Origin: Fulvia fulva
Lineage: Eukaryota > Ascomycota > Dothideomycetes > Mycosphaerellales > Mycosphaerellaceae
Direction of reading: 5' to 3'
Assembly (NCBI RefSeq): GCF_020509005.1
Contig: NC_063021.1
Location: 558,001-622,000 of the forward strand
DNA: 64,000 nt
Shown: piece by piece, positions 1-12,079 of the stretch
Position numbering within the stretch: the stretch's first letter is position 1
Layout: each line of letters begins with the position of its first letter
The notes under the pieces: model-generated
What the model saw: the letters and a program-made list of their open reading frames with translations, nothing else
Database searches by the model: none
Told to the model about the DNA's origin: nothing
Made by a program: the position numbers and the translations under genes

Positions 1-1935
1 TATACTAGCCGACTAGGATCGACGTACTACGGTTTTAGAGGTAGGACCGTACGAAGTTAATAAGCTACTTAGGGAGTCCTTTCGACCTTAGGATATAGAG
101 TAGCCGCGGGTATAACACGTAGTCGAAGGCTCCCGATATGTCTAGGCTAAGTAAGGAAGCTACCTTGTCCCTATTCTTATACTAGATAGCCTTTACCTAA
201 GAGGTAATAAGTTCTATCGCGGATAGCGTCGATCGCTATAGGCGCGTACCTATCTAGGTGTCCGGGAGTAGGGAGTGTTCCTCTACCGCCTCGGAGAGTC
301 TCGTTATAACTAGCTTCTTAAGCGCCTTCCTAAGAGTACTAAGGAGCGTAATTAGGCGGTACGACTTCACCTACGTATAGTCTTCCTTTTACGGCTTACG
401 TAGGACTACTGTCGTCGATTGTTTAAAAGCTATCGGGTAGTATCCGGTCTATAGGCAGGCGTTAAATATCGCTATAACTACTAGGGCTAGTTAATCTCTA
501 TACTTCTTTAGTAGCTCGTTTAGGATCCTATCCGGCCCCGGGGCTTTCTTCGCCGGTAACTTCCTTAGTATAGCGGCAACTTCTCCCTCGGACACCTCCT
601 ATTAGACCGCGATACTAGGGGCTAGGGGAGCAGAGCTGTTTATGTCGCTTAGATCAGCCTCGACTAGGGACGGGAAGAACTTACTAGCTAGTAGACGCGC
701 CTTGGCGTCGGGGTTGCTAACCGGGCTACTAGGCGATTATAGCGCTAGGATAGAGAAGGAGGGGCCCTATATAGGGTCCTATCGGGCCTATTTCGCTAGC
801 TTCTATATCCTCGCTAGCTTGCCGGCAATTTCTTCTACTATAGCCCTCTAGCCGACTACTTTCTCCCTCCGTATTATAGCCTTCTTCTATTAGTATACCT
901 CCCTATATACGTTCTAGGCCTCCTCGCTATAGCTGCTCGTCTATACCCGGCGGGCTCTCCTTGCTTCTCTTACTACCGTAGTGCACTCCGGCGTCTAGTA
1001 TAGTTTGGACTATATCGTTAGTTAGGCAAGCGGAACGTGAAGTGAGGTCGCTTTTCTTATTTCGTCTATCAACCCCTAGACTGCTTCGTCTATCTCGTCT
1101 TTACTGTTGTATTGCTACTACGCGATCTAGACTAGCCTCTTAGAGTCATCGAGGTACGCCTAGATGTTAGCCTAGTAGGCCTTTCCCTAGTTTGGCTTAG
1201 GGGTTCTCGCTAGTGTGCGTTGTATCTATGTCGTAATAGAGGTCCTGACTAGTATATAGTCTAACGACGCCTCGAGTTTATGTTCGATCCTATAGTAGGT
1301 TACCGTGTAGTAGTAGCTATCTAAGATCTAGGAGAGGTCGATCGTGCCTTAGAGTCCCCCTCTCTTCTAGGTACCTAGGTCCTTCGGGGTATTAAGGGCA
1401 ATTACGTTACTCGCTATTAAGTCGAGTACTTCGTCGGCTATAGGGTGCGGCTATATAAGGCTTTCCTAGGAACGGTAGTGTATATTGAAGTCTCCTACTA
1501 CGATGTGGTACCCTTGTCTCTTAAGCGCACTGTCTAGGTATCTATAGACCCCTAGGTCGCGGCTAGACCTCGAGGCTAGCGGTTATATATATAGGTTGTA
1601 TATCGAGGTGCTACCTACGTAGAGGGAGGTAATATCGCCCCCGCCTTCTTCGTCTACGTAGTAGACTACCTCCTAGTCGGATTCTAGTATGTCCTTACTA
1701 ATATAGAAGCACGTACGGGGTCTACCGTCGCCTCGTAGGTATATCGTATAGCCTAGTGACTTGTAGGTCGTTAGTCTCTTATAGTACGGGTTAATCTATA
1801 GCTCCTAGATTATAAGGACGTAGTAGACGCGCGGGTCCGCCTCGTATAGGAAATGGTTCTAGACTATATCCTTGCTATAGTTAACGTTATACTAGATAAT
1901 ACTAAGCGTGTCGAGGCTAGTTATCGGTATCGATA
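1..1935 (-). pseudogene. LINE A copy 1 ORF2 (endonuclease + N-terminal reverse transcriptase), degenerate
   Basis: This is the minus-strand counterpart of the better-read ORF2 in copy 2. The AP-endonuclease GDFN motif falls at about 1480-1505. The RT N-terminal motif (K-x-PGPD) lies at about 525-560, and the RT motif A region (DISGAFD) at about 115-140. Frames are interrupted by many TAG/TAA codons at former CpA or TpG sites. In life the protein would have nicked target DNA and reverse transcribed the LINE RNA in the nucleus. No full-length product is possible from this copy. Confidence 0.75.
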
Positions 1936-2129
1936 ATCATTTCCTCTATATCGTCCTATGTCCTACTACCCTATACGTCCTAGTCTACGCCTATCGGCTA
2001 TATACTAAAGGGGAGCCGGGCCTAGTTAGATTCCCTCGCCGTAGCTAGCAGAGCACGTGGCCTCCCGTACGCCCTAGGCTACGTATCCTTTATATCGTTC
2101 TCGGCCCTAGGGCGCTTATGCCCGACCGC

Positions 2130-3300
2130 CGCTAGTTAGTTCCGGTATAGGCTAGCCTTACGGTCGCCGTAGAATCTTAGGGCGACGGTTCTGTTTGTAA
2201 TTGCCTTGTTTTTCGCTAGTTTCCGCTATAGGCATTCCGTACTATACGATAGGTAGTGCCCCGGACAGTTCGCGTACCGTCTCGTAGTCGATATATAGTC
2301 CCTAGATATATAGTCTCCTATATAGTTCGAGCAGGCCTACTTGTTTGTACACGTGTAGGTTTAGTGTCTATACTGTTAGCATTTGAAGCATTAGAGGACA
2401 CGAAAGGATAAGGAGTGCTTTTCTACTGTCTTGAGGCTATATTGCTAGACTAGGCCTTGTTCTATCGCTAGATCCGCCGCTTTCGCGTCTTATAGCTATA
2501 CTATTAGCGCCGAGGCCTTCTTGCCTTCTAGCCATTTCCTATAGAGCCAAGTCGCCTTCTAGATTAGAGAGTTAAGAGTGACCGGGTTGTCCTCTTAGAG
2601 AGCGCGTAGGTGACCCTAGTTAGTTAGGTCAAACTCCTTAGGCATATCGTGGACTAGGATCGTAAATTGTTTCGTTAAGACCTTCGCTAATGCCGTAACC
2701 TTAGATACCTACTATAGCTGTGCCTCTAGGTGCCTCCTAGCAGTAGTAGAGCTAGTATAGATCTATAGAGTGCCGTTAGACTATTAGTTCACTACGACTA
2801 CCCCTAGTTAGTTAATACGTTAGGCGAGCTCCTTGTTCGATAGCTTCGTAACTTCGGCCTAGTCTTCCTTTACTATAATACGGATCGTAACTATATCGTA
2901 CGTTAGGCGGGGGCCTAGTATCGATACCGCGACCGATGCCTAGCTATAGGGGTGTTAATTCCGGGTGGCCTTACTAATCGCCTAGGACGTCGTCCTTATT
3001 TCTTGTTACCCTCGGTAATACGACAGTATAAGCGCCGTGCGTAGCTAAGTGATCATTACCTATAGAGACCGGTAAGGGAGCTAATCGTTAGTTTCTATAC
3101 TTTTTGCGTCCTCTATAAGTTGCTACTAGTTGTCTTAGGGGGGCTTCGCCTATAGGGCCGTAGGCGCCGTTAGTGCCGTAGCCTAGGCTACTATTGCCTA
3201 GGAGTTGCCTAATGTAGCTAGGCACCTCCGCGGCGTTTAGAGCTGAAGAAACAGGGTGAAGAGAGCTTCAAGCTATCCAGATTAAATGAGGTAGAACTCC
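2130..3300 (-). pseudogene. LINE A copy 1 ORF1 (zinc-knuckle nucleic-acid binding protein), degenerate
   Basis: This minus-strand region is upstream of ORF2 and matches the ORF1 of copies 2 and 3. It keeps a Cys-rich stretch of CCHC type at about 2340-2400, where the ORF1 protein would bind the element RNA. Stops at RIP sites break it throughout. The exact start cannot be fixed, because the initiating ATG is itself a RIP target (ATG to ATA). The segment from about 3250 to 3393 is probably the 5' untranslated leader. Confidence 0.6.
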
Positions 3301-4529
3301 CTTAGTCCTAGGGGCAGTGGCCTGCTTTTTATATCGTTAGAATAGCCTTAATAAGAGCTTTCGAATGTGTCGTGTTTTAGCGTAGAGATCGATCGAGTAT
3401 CGATTATTAATAATAGTAATAAGACATTACGGCGTACGTTAGAAAAAACGTACGACTCGGTATAAGAGACTACTACCCTAGGCTAAGTAGTACCTAATAT
3501 AGTACGCCCTTAAGGATAGCGAGGCTCGCTACTAGCTATACGACTAGTAGTATAGCGCGAGTCTATATATAATATATAGACTTAAGGATAGATATAGTAG
3601 TAGTAGTAAACTACTAACGACGCCTTATAGTATAAACTCAAGAGCTTATAGCGACTAGTTACCGACCTACCGCCTAAGTTTAACCTATACGACCTTCTTT
3701 CCGATAACGAGATCTAGAATATTAATAGTATAGCTACGGCGGTAGTTAACTACGACGACGACGGCGCTACTAAAGAAGGCGAAGGAGAGGAAGGCAAGAT
3801 ATAATAATAAGTCGCGAAGACCCTCCGAATCCCCGTTAACGACCTCCTATAACTTGATACCGATCGACTCGTCAAGCTCGTATAGGAGCCCGAGAGGGCC
3901 GCGGCTATCTACTTTACCCTACGACGTACCGAGTAAGAGTATAGGAATGTAATATAAATAGCGACTATACTCTACGAGTAATTAGGCAAAGTAGGGTAAG
4001 AGCTTAGGAGATAGAAGAGTCACGATTAGTAGATACGTAACGAGTACGACATACTAGTTAAGGACCGCGATATATAGAAGATATAGAAGGAGGATACTAT
4101 TAAGTACCGTAACGCTTTCTAGAAGGACCTAGGTACGGTATAAGGAGAAATAGATTAGGCTAAGTAATAGCTTACTTAGGTCTAGTAGGAACTTAATAAC
4201 CTAAAGGCCTAACCTAGAATATCCTTAAGTATAGTAATGACTACCGAGATTAGCTCGCTTACTATAAAGAACGATACCCTAAAGAAGTAAGCGAAGGAGG
4301 CACTTTAGTAGTTATCTAATAACGACTCGAAGATCAAGGCCCTCGAATTTGACCTTAATATATATAAGATAGAAGCCTAGACCTATTAGAGCGATATCGA
4401 TTAGCTTAATAAGTCGTAGTAAACTTAGGTAGATAACCTTAAGAAGTAACTCGACGACCGCCGAGGCCGCTCTCGAGTACGATCCTTACTATCTCGCGCT
4501 ATATTATAGCGCCGTGCCCTATAAAACGG

Positions 4530-5670
4530 CCGAACCCTATTTAAGGATAAGAATAATAATAGTAGAGCTAGTAATAAGGACCGCGGTAATAAGTAGAGGA
4601 TAAGGCAGCTCGCCGTACTACTAGAAAGAAAGCTAAGAAGTCTATACGTAAGCTAGATAATAGTAATGACTCCGATCTATTATCTAATAAGTAAGAGGAG
4701 GCCTCGGAGTCGGATAGCGATACTCGTACTTATCGCCGCTCTTCTAAGAAGAAGCTAGTCTACGACTTCGAGTCTCTAGTTAAGTATAATCTAGACCTTA
4801 GCTAGCCCTTTAAGACGTAGTGTAGTATAGACAAGCCTAAGAAGTTTGTCGGTACTATTAATAGTAAGCTATCTAGACCCTCTCTCGAGAAGTTCTTCTC
4901 CGAGTTAGAGACTATTATCGACTATATAGTCTTCCGCGATAAGAAGGTAGTACTTAAGTTCGTATACGACTTACTAGCCTCGCTAGGTAACGCCTAGGAG
5001 TTAGTTAGACCTAAGATCCCTACTATCTTAGGTAGCCTAGCTAGTAGTAAGAAGACGTATAAGGGCCTTAACGTCCTAATTAAGGAACTCGGTAAGCGAT
5101 ATAGAGACCGTAACCTAGTCGGTAGGGCTCGTAACTACCTAAACAATCTTAAGATAGATAATAAGGACAGCTTCTAGGCCTTCTTCCCTAAGTAGCGCTA
5201 GGATACTAACATCCTAGGCCTTAAGGGTAAAGATGTAATAGATAATCTATAACGTAAGCTAACTATCCGCTACCTTAATAAGTATCTTAACTTCCGACCC
5301 TTAATAATAACTAAGATAATTAATAACCTCTATTAAGTAGACGAAGACTTTAAGATCCTCGACGCCCTATACCCGCGCTCCGAGAAGCTAAAGAACGATA
5401 AGAAGGATAATAAGAATAAGGACGGTAAGGATAAGGACGATAAGCTAGTAGGCCTAGGCTCGGGCTTAGGCTCTAATAAGCTAACCCGTAAGGCCTAGTC
5501 TACCCGTCCTAAACCTTTTAAGAGTAATCTCGGCGAGACTATAGACGAAGCTAAGAATACTCGTTATATACGTAAGAACCTCTATAAGAAATGTCGTAAG
5601 CCCGGTTACCGTCTATAGTACCGGACTTACGAACTCTTTAAATACGAGATACTAGTACGACCTAGTACTA
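4530..5670 (+). pseudogene. Gypsy F gag, degenerate
   Basis: A long quasi-open frame from about 4680 to 5640 reads as a capsid protein (for example LEKFFSELETIIDYIVF near 4890), followed by a Lys/Asp-rich linker at about 5390-5450. A zinc-knuckle remnant (KKCRKPGYRL, at about 5585-5620) has the ligand His replaced by Tyr and a downstream CAG-like codon turned into TAG, as expected from CpA to TpA. Stops occur only at codons that RIP can create. The role would have been particle assembly and RNA packaging. Confidence 0.7.
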
Positions 5671-5779
5671 ACGCTAGTGGTACTACCGTTATACTTCCGG
5701 CGGAAAATGCCTAGTCCGCTATTTAAGCGTAATAAGTAGTAGACACGAAGAGGAGAAGATACGATACGAGGAAGTACTA

Positions 5780-7220
5780 CTAGTAGAGCTACTAGAAGGG
5801 CTTAAGCTATTATTATATATTCTTAGGATAGTAGAAATAGAACATAACCCTATTATCGGCTTATACCTTAAGATACTAGGGATAGCTAATAGGCAATATA
5901 CATTTACTTTCCTTAATAATAGTACTAACTCTAAATATATCGACTTCTCCTATACGTAAAAACATAACCTACCCCTAACTAAGCTTAATAACCTACTAGC
6001 TCTCGGGTTAGTAAATAGATCAATAGCTAAAGAAATAATAGAATACCGTATAAAGCTAGAACTTATACTTAGTAACGGTTATATAGAGACAAGAACTTTC
6101 TAGATAACTTATCTTAAATATAATATTATACTCGGAAGGCCCTAGTACGACGAATACTAACTAGGCATTCAATTTGCCTCTAGTATAATAATAATGAACT
6201 CAGAGTACTATAAGGAATATTACCTATAGGATAGTAAGCTAGTTTAGGCCTAAAGTATTAATAATAGAGGATAAGAGCCTATAGTTACTACGTAGAAGTT
6301 CGAGGCTATATTACTAATACGACTACCCCTCCGAGCTACTATAGAGGAAGATAATAAAGGAGATCTAGTATAGATAATGACCTCCGGCACAATTATAAAG
6401 CCGCGTCTACGCCTACGTACTTACTCAATATCGCCGTCGACTACGCTACCCGCCGATAAAGTAACTATACCGATACTACCGGATATCGATATCTAGGAAG
6501 TTAGCGCGAAAGCGATCGAGAAGATAGCTAAGCGAAAGGGAGCCGCAGCCTATATAATGTTTATATTCGATAAGAACGAACCTTAGTAACTAGGGGATCT
6601 ACGTATAATAGACCCTCTAATAGCTTATATAATAAGTACTCGGAATATACGTAATGTCGTACCCTATATACCTAACACCGGCTATAGGATACTATCTAAT
6701 AATAAAACTATCGAACGGCTAGATATACGTATAGCGGCGTTTATACTAGTAGCGTAACGCGTTAGTCCGACACTTTCCGCCTATAAGATATATACGTAGT
6801 CCGATATAGATAGGTTTATAGAGAAGAAGGCGGAAGTTATCGATCTAAAGGACTACCTCCTACCTATCTATTATAACTTCGCGTATCGCTTCTCGAAGCA
6901 AGACGTAAAGGAGCTTCTACCTTACTAGCTAGGTATAGATTACAAGATTAAGCTTAAACCTAGCGCGACTCCTCTATTTAGTAGACTATACCGTATATCA
7001 AACTAAGATAAGATCATCGCCTATTAGGTCAACGAACAGCTTGCCTAGAAGGGTATACGCCGATACTAAGGTAGAGTAGATACCTCTTTACTAGTCCTTA
7101 TCGTTAAGGAACCCGGTAGAGGCCTACGAGTATATATCAATTATCGTAGTATAAACGAACGTACTATTAAGTTAAGATATCCGATTCCCCTTATATAGAA
7201 TACCCTTAACCGTATCGTAG
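5780..7220 (+). pseudogene. Gypsy F pol fragment (protease and N-terminal reverse transcriptase)
   Basis: A retropepsin C-terminal block (IILGRP followed by a stop) is seen at about 6122-6150. The RT N-terminus follows at about 6930-7200: a pre-RT YKIKLKPSATPLF block, then [18 protein letters not shown], then LRYPIPLI. The frame is cut at 7220 by the Gypsy E LTR before the catalytic aspartates, so the copy has no polymerase active site. Confidence 0.75.
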
Positions 7221-7544
7221 TATTAACGAGCTAAGGGCCCTTTAGACCCTGAAATTTACGCGTCGAATCTCGTTAACCTTTAACGGTTATTTACGTAGCG
7301 GGGGTATATAGAGGTACTACTAAGATATATATAGTTAGGAGGCGACCTTAGTAGGAAGGTAGGACTTACGAAGAATCTCTCTATAAGTCGAAAATACGGG
7401 AACCTAAAAATTTCAGATTAATTATCTTCTAGGATCACTATATATATTTTACGGCCCGCGGACCGATAGGTATATATATCTACGCGTAAGCTATCCTAGG
7501 GTCACTAGGCGGCCCTTACTTACTAGGGTAGATAGTCGTCTATA
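7221..7544 (+). repeat. Gypsy E 5' LTR
   Basis: This 324-bp repeat matches 26390-26715 with scattered differences, largely at CpA/TpG sites. Shared landmarks include the run near 7440-7452 and the block at 7530-7544. The end is set where homology with the second copy stops (…GTCGTCTATA). Confidence 0.8.
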
Positions 7545-9600
7545 TTTTAGTAGTTAATAAGGGGGGGTTTAAGTATATACCCGGTGGCATTATAAGTACA
7601 TTTTAGTAAAATCAAGGTTAAGGTCGACTCGAAGTCGAAATCTTAAGGTATTAAGGCACCTAAGGTCAAGGTTCTTAGTATTAAGTAAAGTAAGTATAAC
7701 GTTACGAGTAAGGTTACGGTTACGAACAAGGTTATAAGTTTTAGTTATATCTTTATCGAGGTTCGAGTCGTTTACTAGTATTAGAGCTAGCTAAGAGTTA
7801 CTAGAAAGTCTAACAAAGGTATATAGGCCTTATAGGGAGGCTATAATCCTAGAAGGGATAGAAGATTCGGATAGCGACGAAGATAATACCCCGGAGGCTT
7901 TAGGCTCTAATAAGGGTAAGGAAAGAGCACGACGAAATGACTAAGAAGAGGATGACTTAAATAAGGGCACTATAACGTTAGGAATGCCCTATAGTCCGGA
8001 TGCGATAGTAGCCTTGTTTAGCCGTCTTACTATTGCTATAGAAAATGTAGGACCTCGCTTCCCTACTCTAGGGAGTCTAGAAAACCCCCTCTTTAATAGT
8101 AGGAACGCTACTAAATTCTAGGAGAGGTTCAATGATCTTATAGACTAGTATCTACTAAGGCTATTAATTAAGAAAGACAACTTCTAGGGTCGTTTCGAGC
8201 GTAACTACGAGACTACTATCCGACGTTTAGTAATGAGGTTAGAGGGATAGTAAGTAAGGCGGAGCACCTTTAGGAGGTCCTTCTTAGCTAAATTTTCGAG
8301 ATTCGATGCCTATTCGATATTAGGAAGTCGAGAATATCTTAAAGAGATAGTCCGGGCCGAGAAAGGGAAAAGCCCTAAGGAATAGGATATAAAGGAGTTT
8401 ATCCGTCTCTTCGTAGCCTCTAGTAACCTAATTAATCCCGAAGACCTCGATAATAGCTCCCGTAGCCGTCTTCTACTTTAGAGGCTCCTAGAGTCAGTTA
8501 CTAAGGCAGTTTATAAGACATATAGGCTCTATCCAAAGTAGCCTAAGAAGTTTCGGCGCTTTTAAAAGATACTAGACGAGGCGACAAGTATCGCTAATAG
8601 TAAAGAAGGATAGAAGGCTATATATACGGACTTTCTACTTACTTTACCGTAGCTTTATTAGTCAGTTATAAAGTAGATACCGCGCTTAATCTCTAAGATT
8701 AATATACTTAACAAACTAGCTATTTCCGCTACTATCGACGATAGAAAATAGTAGAAATAAGTATTCGGGCTTACTAACGAGGTCGCGCGGCAGAGGTTAG
8801 ATCCTTTAACCCTAGTGAAAATCAAAGGTCTATATAACTAGAGAATCCCGATCGCGTGCCTAAACTATAGGTTTACTTAATATAGCGCCCGTAGTTATAG
8901 AACCGCGAGTAGTCTAAAGCGCTTAATAGGTGCTATTATAACTATAGTAGTACGGAACATTAGGCTAATAGGTGCCCCGCGATACTATTCCTTATCTTAT
9001 AAGGGTATGTCTTTTTAGCGACGAATAACTAGTAGTACCTAGGAAAGAAGACCGATCTAAATCCCCCTAAGTTTAACTTCCGACGGGACTATAGTAAACC
9101 TAAGCTCATTTATATACTTCCGTAGCTTAAGGAACACTATAGCCCGATTCTATTTAATAAGGACATAAAAGTCCCTACGCTTCGGAAACAATAGACAGGT
9201 CGAGATTATACTAGTGTCTTAAGCGTAAAGCTTCCTAACTACTCTAAATCTCTACCTAATAACCGATACCTTATAGAATACGGCCCTTAAGATGCTATAT
9301 CTAGGTAGTAACTAACGGCCGCTAGTAGTTACTAGATCTAGTTTAAGGAAGAAGAACCGGCTCTATAGGAGAGTAGGATTATAAACTACGACGAGGTTAA
9401 GGTTAAGGCCTACCTAATCTAGAGTAACAAATCTCGAGGCAAAGCTCTAGTAGAAATTATGAAGAACCCGAATCCTCGAACTGGGTCTAGTATATAGGCA
9501 TTAAGAGTACGAGCCGAGGCCGCTAAAGCTATACGACGAGAACTCGAAGAGGAGATCTATTACGGCGGTACTTAGGGTAGTCTATTATCCTAAGTAAGCC
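7545..9600 (+). pseudogene. Gypsy E gag, degenerate
   Basis: After a Lys-rich N-terminal stretch (about 7600-7740), a capsid-like frame runs from about 7915 to 8800, with blocks such as LGMPYSPDAIVALFSRL near 7980. A degenerate Cys/His knuckle (TEH followed by NRCP) lies at about 8925-8985. Stops are all of TAG/TAA type at RIP sites. Product and start cannot be defined precisely. Confidence 0.6.
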
Positions 9601-10598
9601 TAGATAAGGCCCCGCTAGTATAAAGCTTACGAGCTTTACGACCTCGTCTTTTACCTATTTAGGTAAGCCGGTAGCGCGGGTCTAAGCGGGCCGCTTACGT
9701 AGCCGTAATAAGATCCGGTAGGAAGAACTCAATTAGTAGGAGGTAGAGATAATTAGAGACGCCGGTTCTAGGGCTAGTAGAAGCTAGTTAACGGTAGCGT
9801 TAGGGGAGACTCTTAGAAGAAGGGTATCTAAGCCTCGAGCTAAGTTAAGGCCTACGCCCTCGGAACAGCTAGTAGGGCCTATTAATACCCTATTCGTATA
9901 GCGTAAACGGCTATAGAATATAAAGACGATAAGGATTAATAACTACGTCCGATAGTACGGTACTAGAGATAGGCCCGTTACTAAGGAGGAGGGAGTGACC
10001 TATTAGATTGATCAAATCCTTTAGACTACGTTTCTAAACGTTAATACCCGGGACTAGTTTCGATATAGTCGCTAGTTTAAGACTGCCTTGTTTAGGAGAG
10101 TAGTAAATACCTCTGATCTATAGTCTAAGCTTACTATCGTCCGTAAGTTAGCTAGCTAAGAAGGGACTAAAGTCCGTACGAGTTATGTCGCTACCTATAA
10201 AGACGAGGAAGAAGAGGCTAATAAAGAAGTCTTTCGGGATAATTATTAAGCTCGCTTTATAGGTGTGTTCTTAACGATGTTATATAGTAAGGATGCTATC
10301 CCTACCGCCGAGTTATACGAGAACATTAAAAAGATCGGTCTCTCTAGTATACTAGCCGATTTTGTAATAGTACCTAGCCCTTAGGTAGTTACTAAGTTTA
10401 GGACTAGTAAAGGTTAGACTCGAGCCTTACTTAACGAGGGATCTAAAGTCAATATTATTAGCCCGAGGATAGTATATAAGTTTAGCTTACCTATCGTACC
10501 TAGCGCCTACCTATCCTTTCGAGGAGTAGGGAAAAGAGCGAAGTTTAAGAGAGTAGTTTCAAAGCTTAATACTTAGGTGTTTAGTATATACTACTAGA
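9601..10598 (+). pseudogene. Gypsy E protease region, degenerate, interrupted by LINE A2
   Basis: The retropepsin-type block EGSKVNIISPRIVYKFSLP is readable at about 10437-10495. The frame is then interrupted at 10598 by LINE A copy 2 and resumes at 21869 on the far side of the 14-bp duplication. Upstream of about 10200 the segment looks like a linker or acidic region and is poorly defined. Confidence 0.6.
10585..10598. repeat. Target-site duplication of LINE A2, left copy
   Basis: TATATACTACTAGA at 10585-10598 recurs exactly at 21855-21868 and flanks LINE A copy 2. A 14-bp duplication is typical of LINE target-primed insertion. Confidence 0.85.
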
Positions 10599-10719
10599 AC
10601 GGACTATCGATCTCTACGCCAAAACACGACACATTCGAAAGCTCTTATTAAGGCTATTCTAACGATATATAAAGCAGGCCACTGCCCCTAGGACTAAGGG
10701 AGTTCTATCTTATTCAATC

Positions 10720-11990
10720 TAGATAGCTTAAAGCTCTCTTCACTCTATTTCTTTAGCTCTAAACGCCGCGGAGGTGCCTAGCTACATTAGGTAACTCCTA
10801 GGCAATAGTAGCCTAGGCTACGGTACTAACGGCGCCTACGGCTCTATAGGCGAAGCTCCTCTAAGACAACTAGTAGCAACTTATAGAGGACGTAAAAAGT
10901 ATAGAAACTAACAATTAGCTCCCTTACCGGTCTCTATAGGTAATAATCACTTAGCTACGCACGGCGCTTATACTGTCGTATTACCGAGGGTAATAAGAAA
11001 TAAGGACGACGTCCTAGGCAATTAGTAAGGCCACCCGGAATCAACACCCCTATAGCTAGGTATCGGTCGCGGTATCGACACTAGGCCCCCGCCTAACGTA
11101 CGATATAGTTACGATCCGTATTATAGTAAAGGAAGACTAGGCCGAAGTTACGAAGCTATCGAACAAGGAGCTCGCCTAACGAATTAGCTAACTAGGAGTA
11201 GTCGTAGTAAACTAATAGTCTAACGGTACTCTATAGATCTATACTAGCTCTACTACTACTAGGAGGCACCTAGAGGCACAGCTATAGTAGGTATCTAAGG
11301 TTACGGTATTAGCGAAGGTCTTAACGAAACAATTTACGATCCTAGTCTACGGTATACCTAAAGAGTTCGACCTAACTAACTAAGGTCACCTACGTACTCT
11401 CTAAGAGGACAACCCGGTCACTCTTAACTCTCTAATCTAGAAGGCGACTTGGCTCTATAGGAAATGGCTAGAAGGCAAGAAGGCCTCGGTACTAATAGTA
11501 TAGCTATACGACGCGAAAGCGGCGGATCTAGCGATAGAACAAGGCCTAGTCTAGCAATATAGCCTTAAGATAGTAGAAAAGTACTCCTTATCCTTTTGTG
11601 TCCTCTAATGCTTCAAATGCTAATAGTATAGACACTAAACCTATACGTATATAAATAAGTAGGCCTACTCGAACTATATAGGAGACTATATGTCTAGGGA
11701 CTATATATCGACTACGAGACGGTACGCGAACTGTCCGGGGTACTACCTATCGTATAGCGCGGAATGCCTATAGCGGAAACTAGCGAAAAACAAGGCAATC
11801 ACAAACAGAACCGTCGCCCTAAGATTCTACGGCGACCGTAAGGCTAGCCTATACCGGAACTAACTAGCGGCGGTTAGGTATAAGCGCCCTAGGGCCGAGA
11901 ACGATATAAAGGATACGTAACCTAGGGCGTACGGAAGGCTACGTGCTCTACTAGCTACGGCGAGGGAATCTAACTAGGCCCGGCTCCCCT
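10720..11990 (+). pseudogene. LINE A copy 2 ORF1 (zinc-knuckle protein), degenerate
   Basis: This region upstream of the endonuclease carries a Cys-rich stretch (C-x-x-x-CFKC and a following His) at about 11599-11650, and a second Cys (NCPGYYLSYSAEC) at about 11725-11770. That is the usual tandem CCHC arrangement of fungal Tad-like ORF1 proteins, which bind element RNA. Stops at RIP sites disrupt the frame. Confidence 0.65.
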
Positions 11991-12079
11991 TTAGTATATA
12001 GCCGATAGGCGTAGACTAGGACGTATAAGGTAGTAGGACATAGGACGGTATAGAGGAAATAATTGTCGATACCGATAAC

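Larger units (their letters stand above)
1..3393 (-). mobile_element. LINE A copy 1 (RIP-mutated non-LTR retrotransposon, 3' part outside window)
   Basis: This Tad-like LINE lies on the minus strand. Its 5' end is near 3393 and its 3' part is cut off by the left window edge. The whole segment matches 58248-61630 in the same direction and about 10600-14000 in reverse complement. Position 1 corresponds to about 14000 in copy 2, inside the reverse transcriptase. Almost every CpA/TpG has become TpA, so both ORFs are full of stops and the element is dead. The Tad-clade assignment is inferred from the ORF1 zinc knuckles followed by an endonuclease-RT ORF2; it is not a database result. Confidence 0.85.
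3394..7220 (+). mobile_element. Gypsy F (RIP-mutated LTR retrotransposon fragment, truncated in RT)
   Basis: This is a plus-strand Ty3/Gypsy internal region bounded on the left by the 5' end of LINE A copy 1 and on the right by the first LTR of Gypsy E. It reads gag with zinc knuckle, protease, then the N-terminal RT, and stops abruptly at 7220 just after the conserved RYPIPLI block. The remainder of RT, RNase H and integrase does not resume anywhere in the window. No F LTR is visible. The stretch 3394-4480 shows only weak coding character and is probably leader plus N-terminal gag. It includes an 8-bp stem, 6-base-loop hairpin at 3433-3454. Confidence 0.75.

Noticed and set aside
642..851. 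A 69-codon plus-strand frame, repeated at 13150-13359 (minus) and 58891-59100.
   Set aside because: It is antisense to LINE A ORF2 in all three copies, and its conservation follows from the LINE homology. It is not a separate gene.
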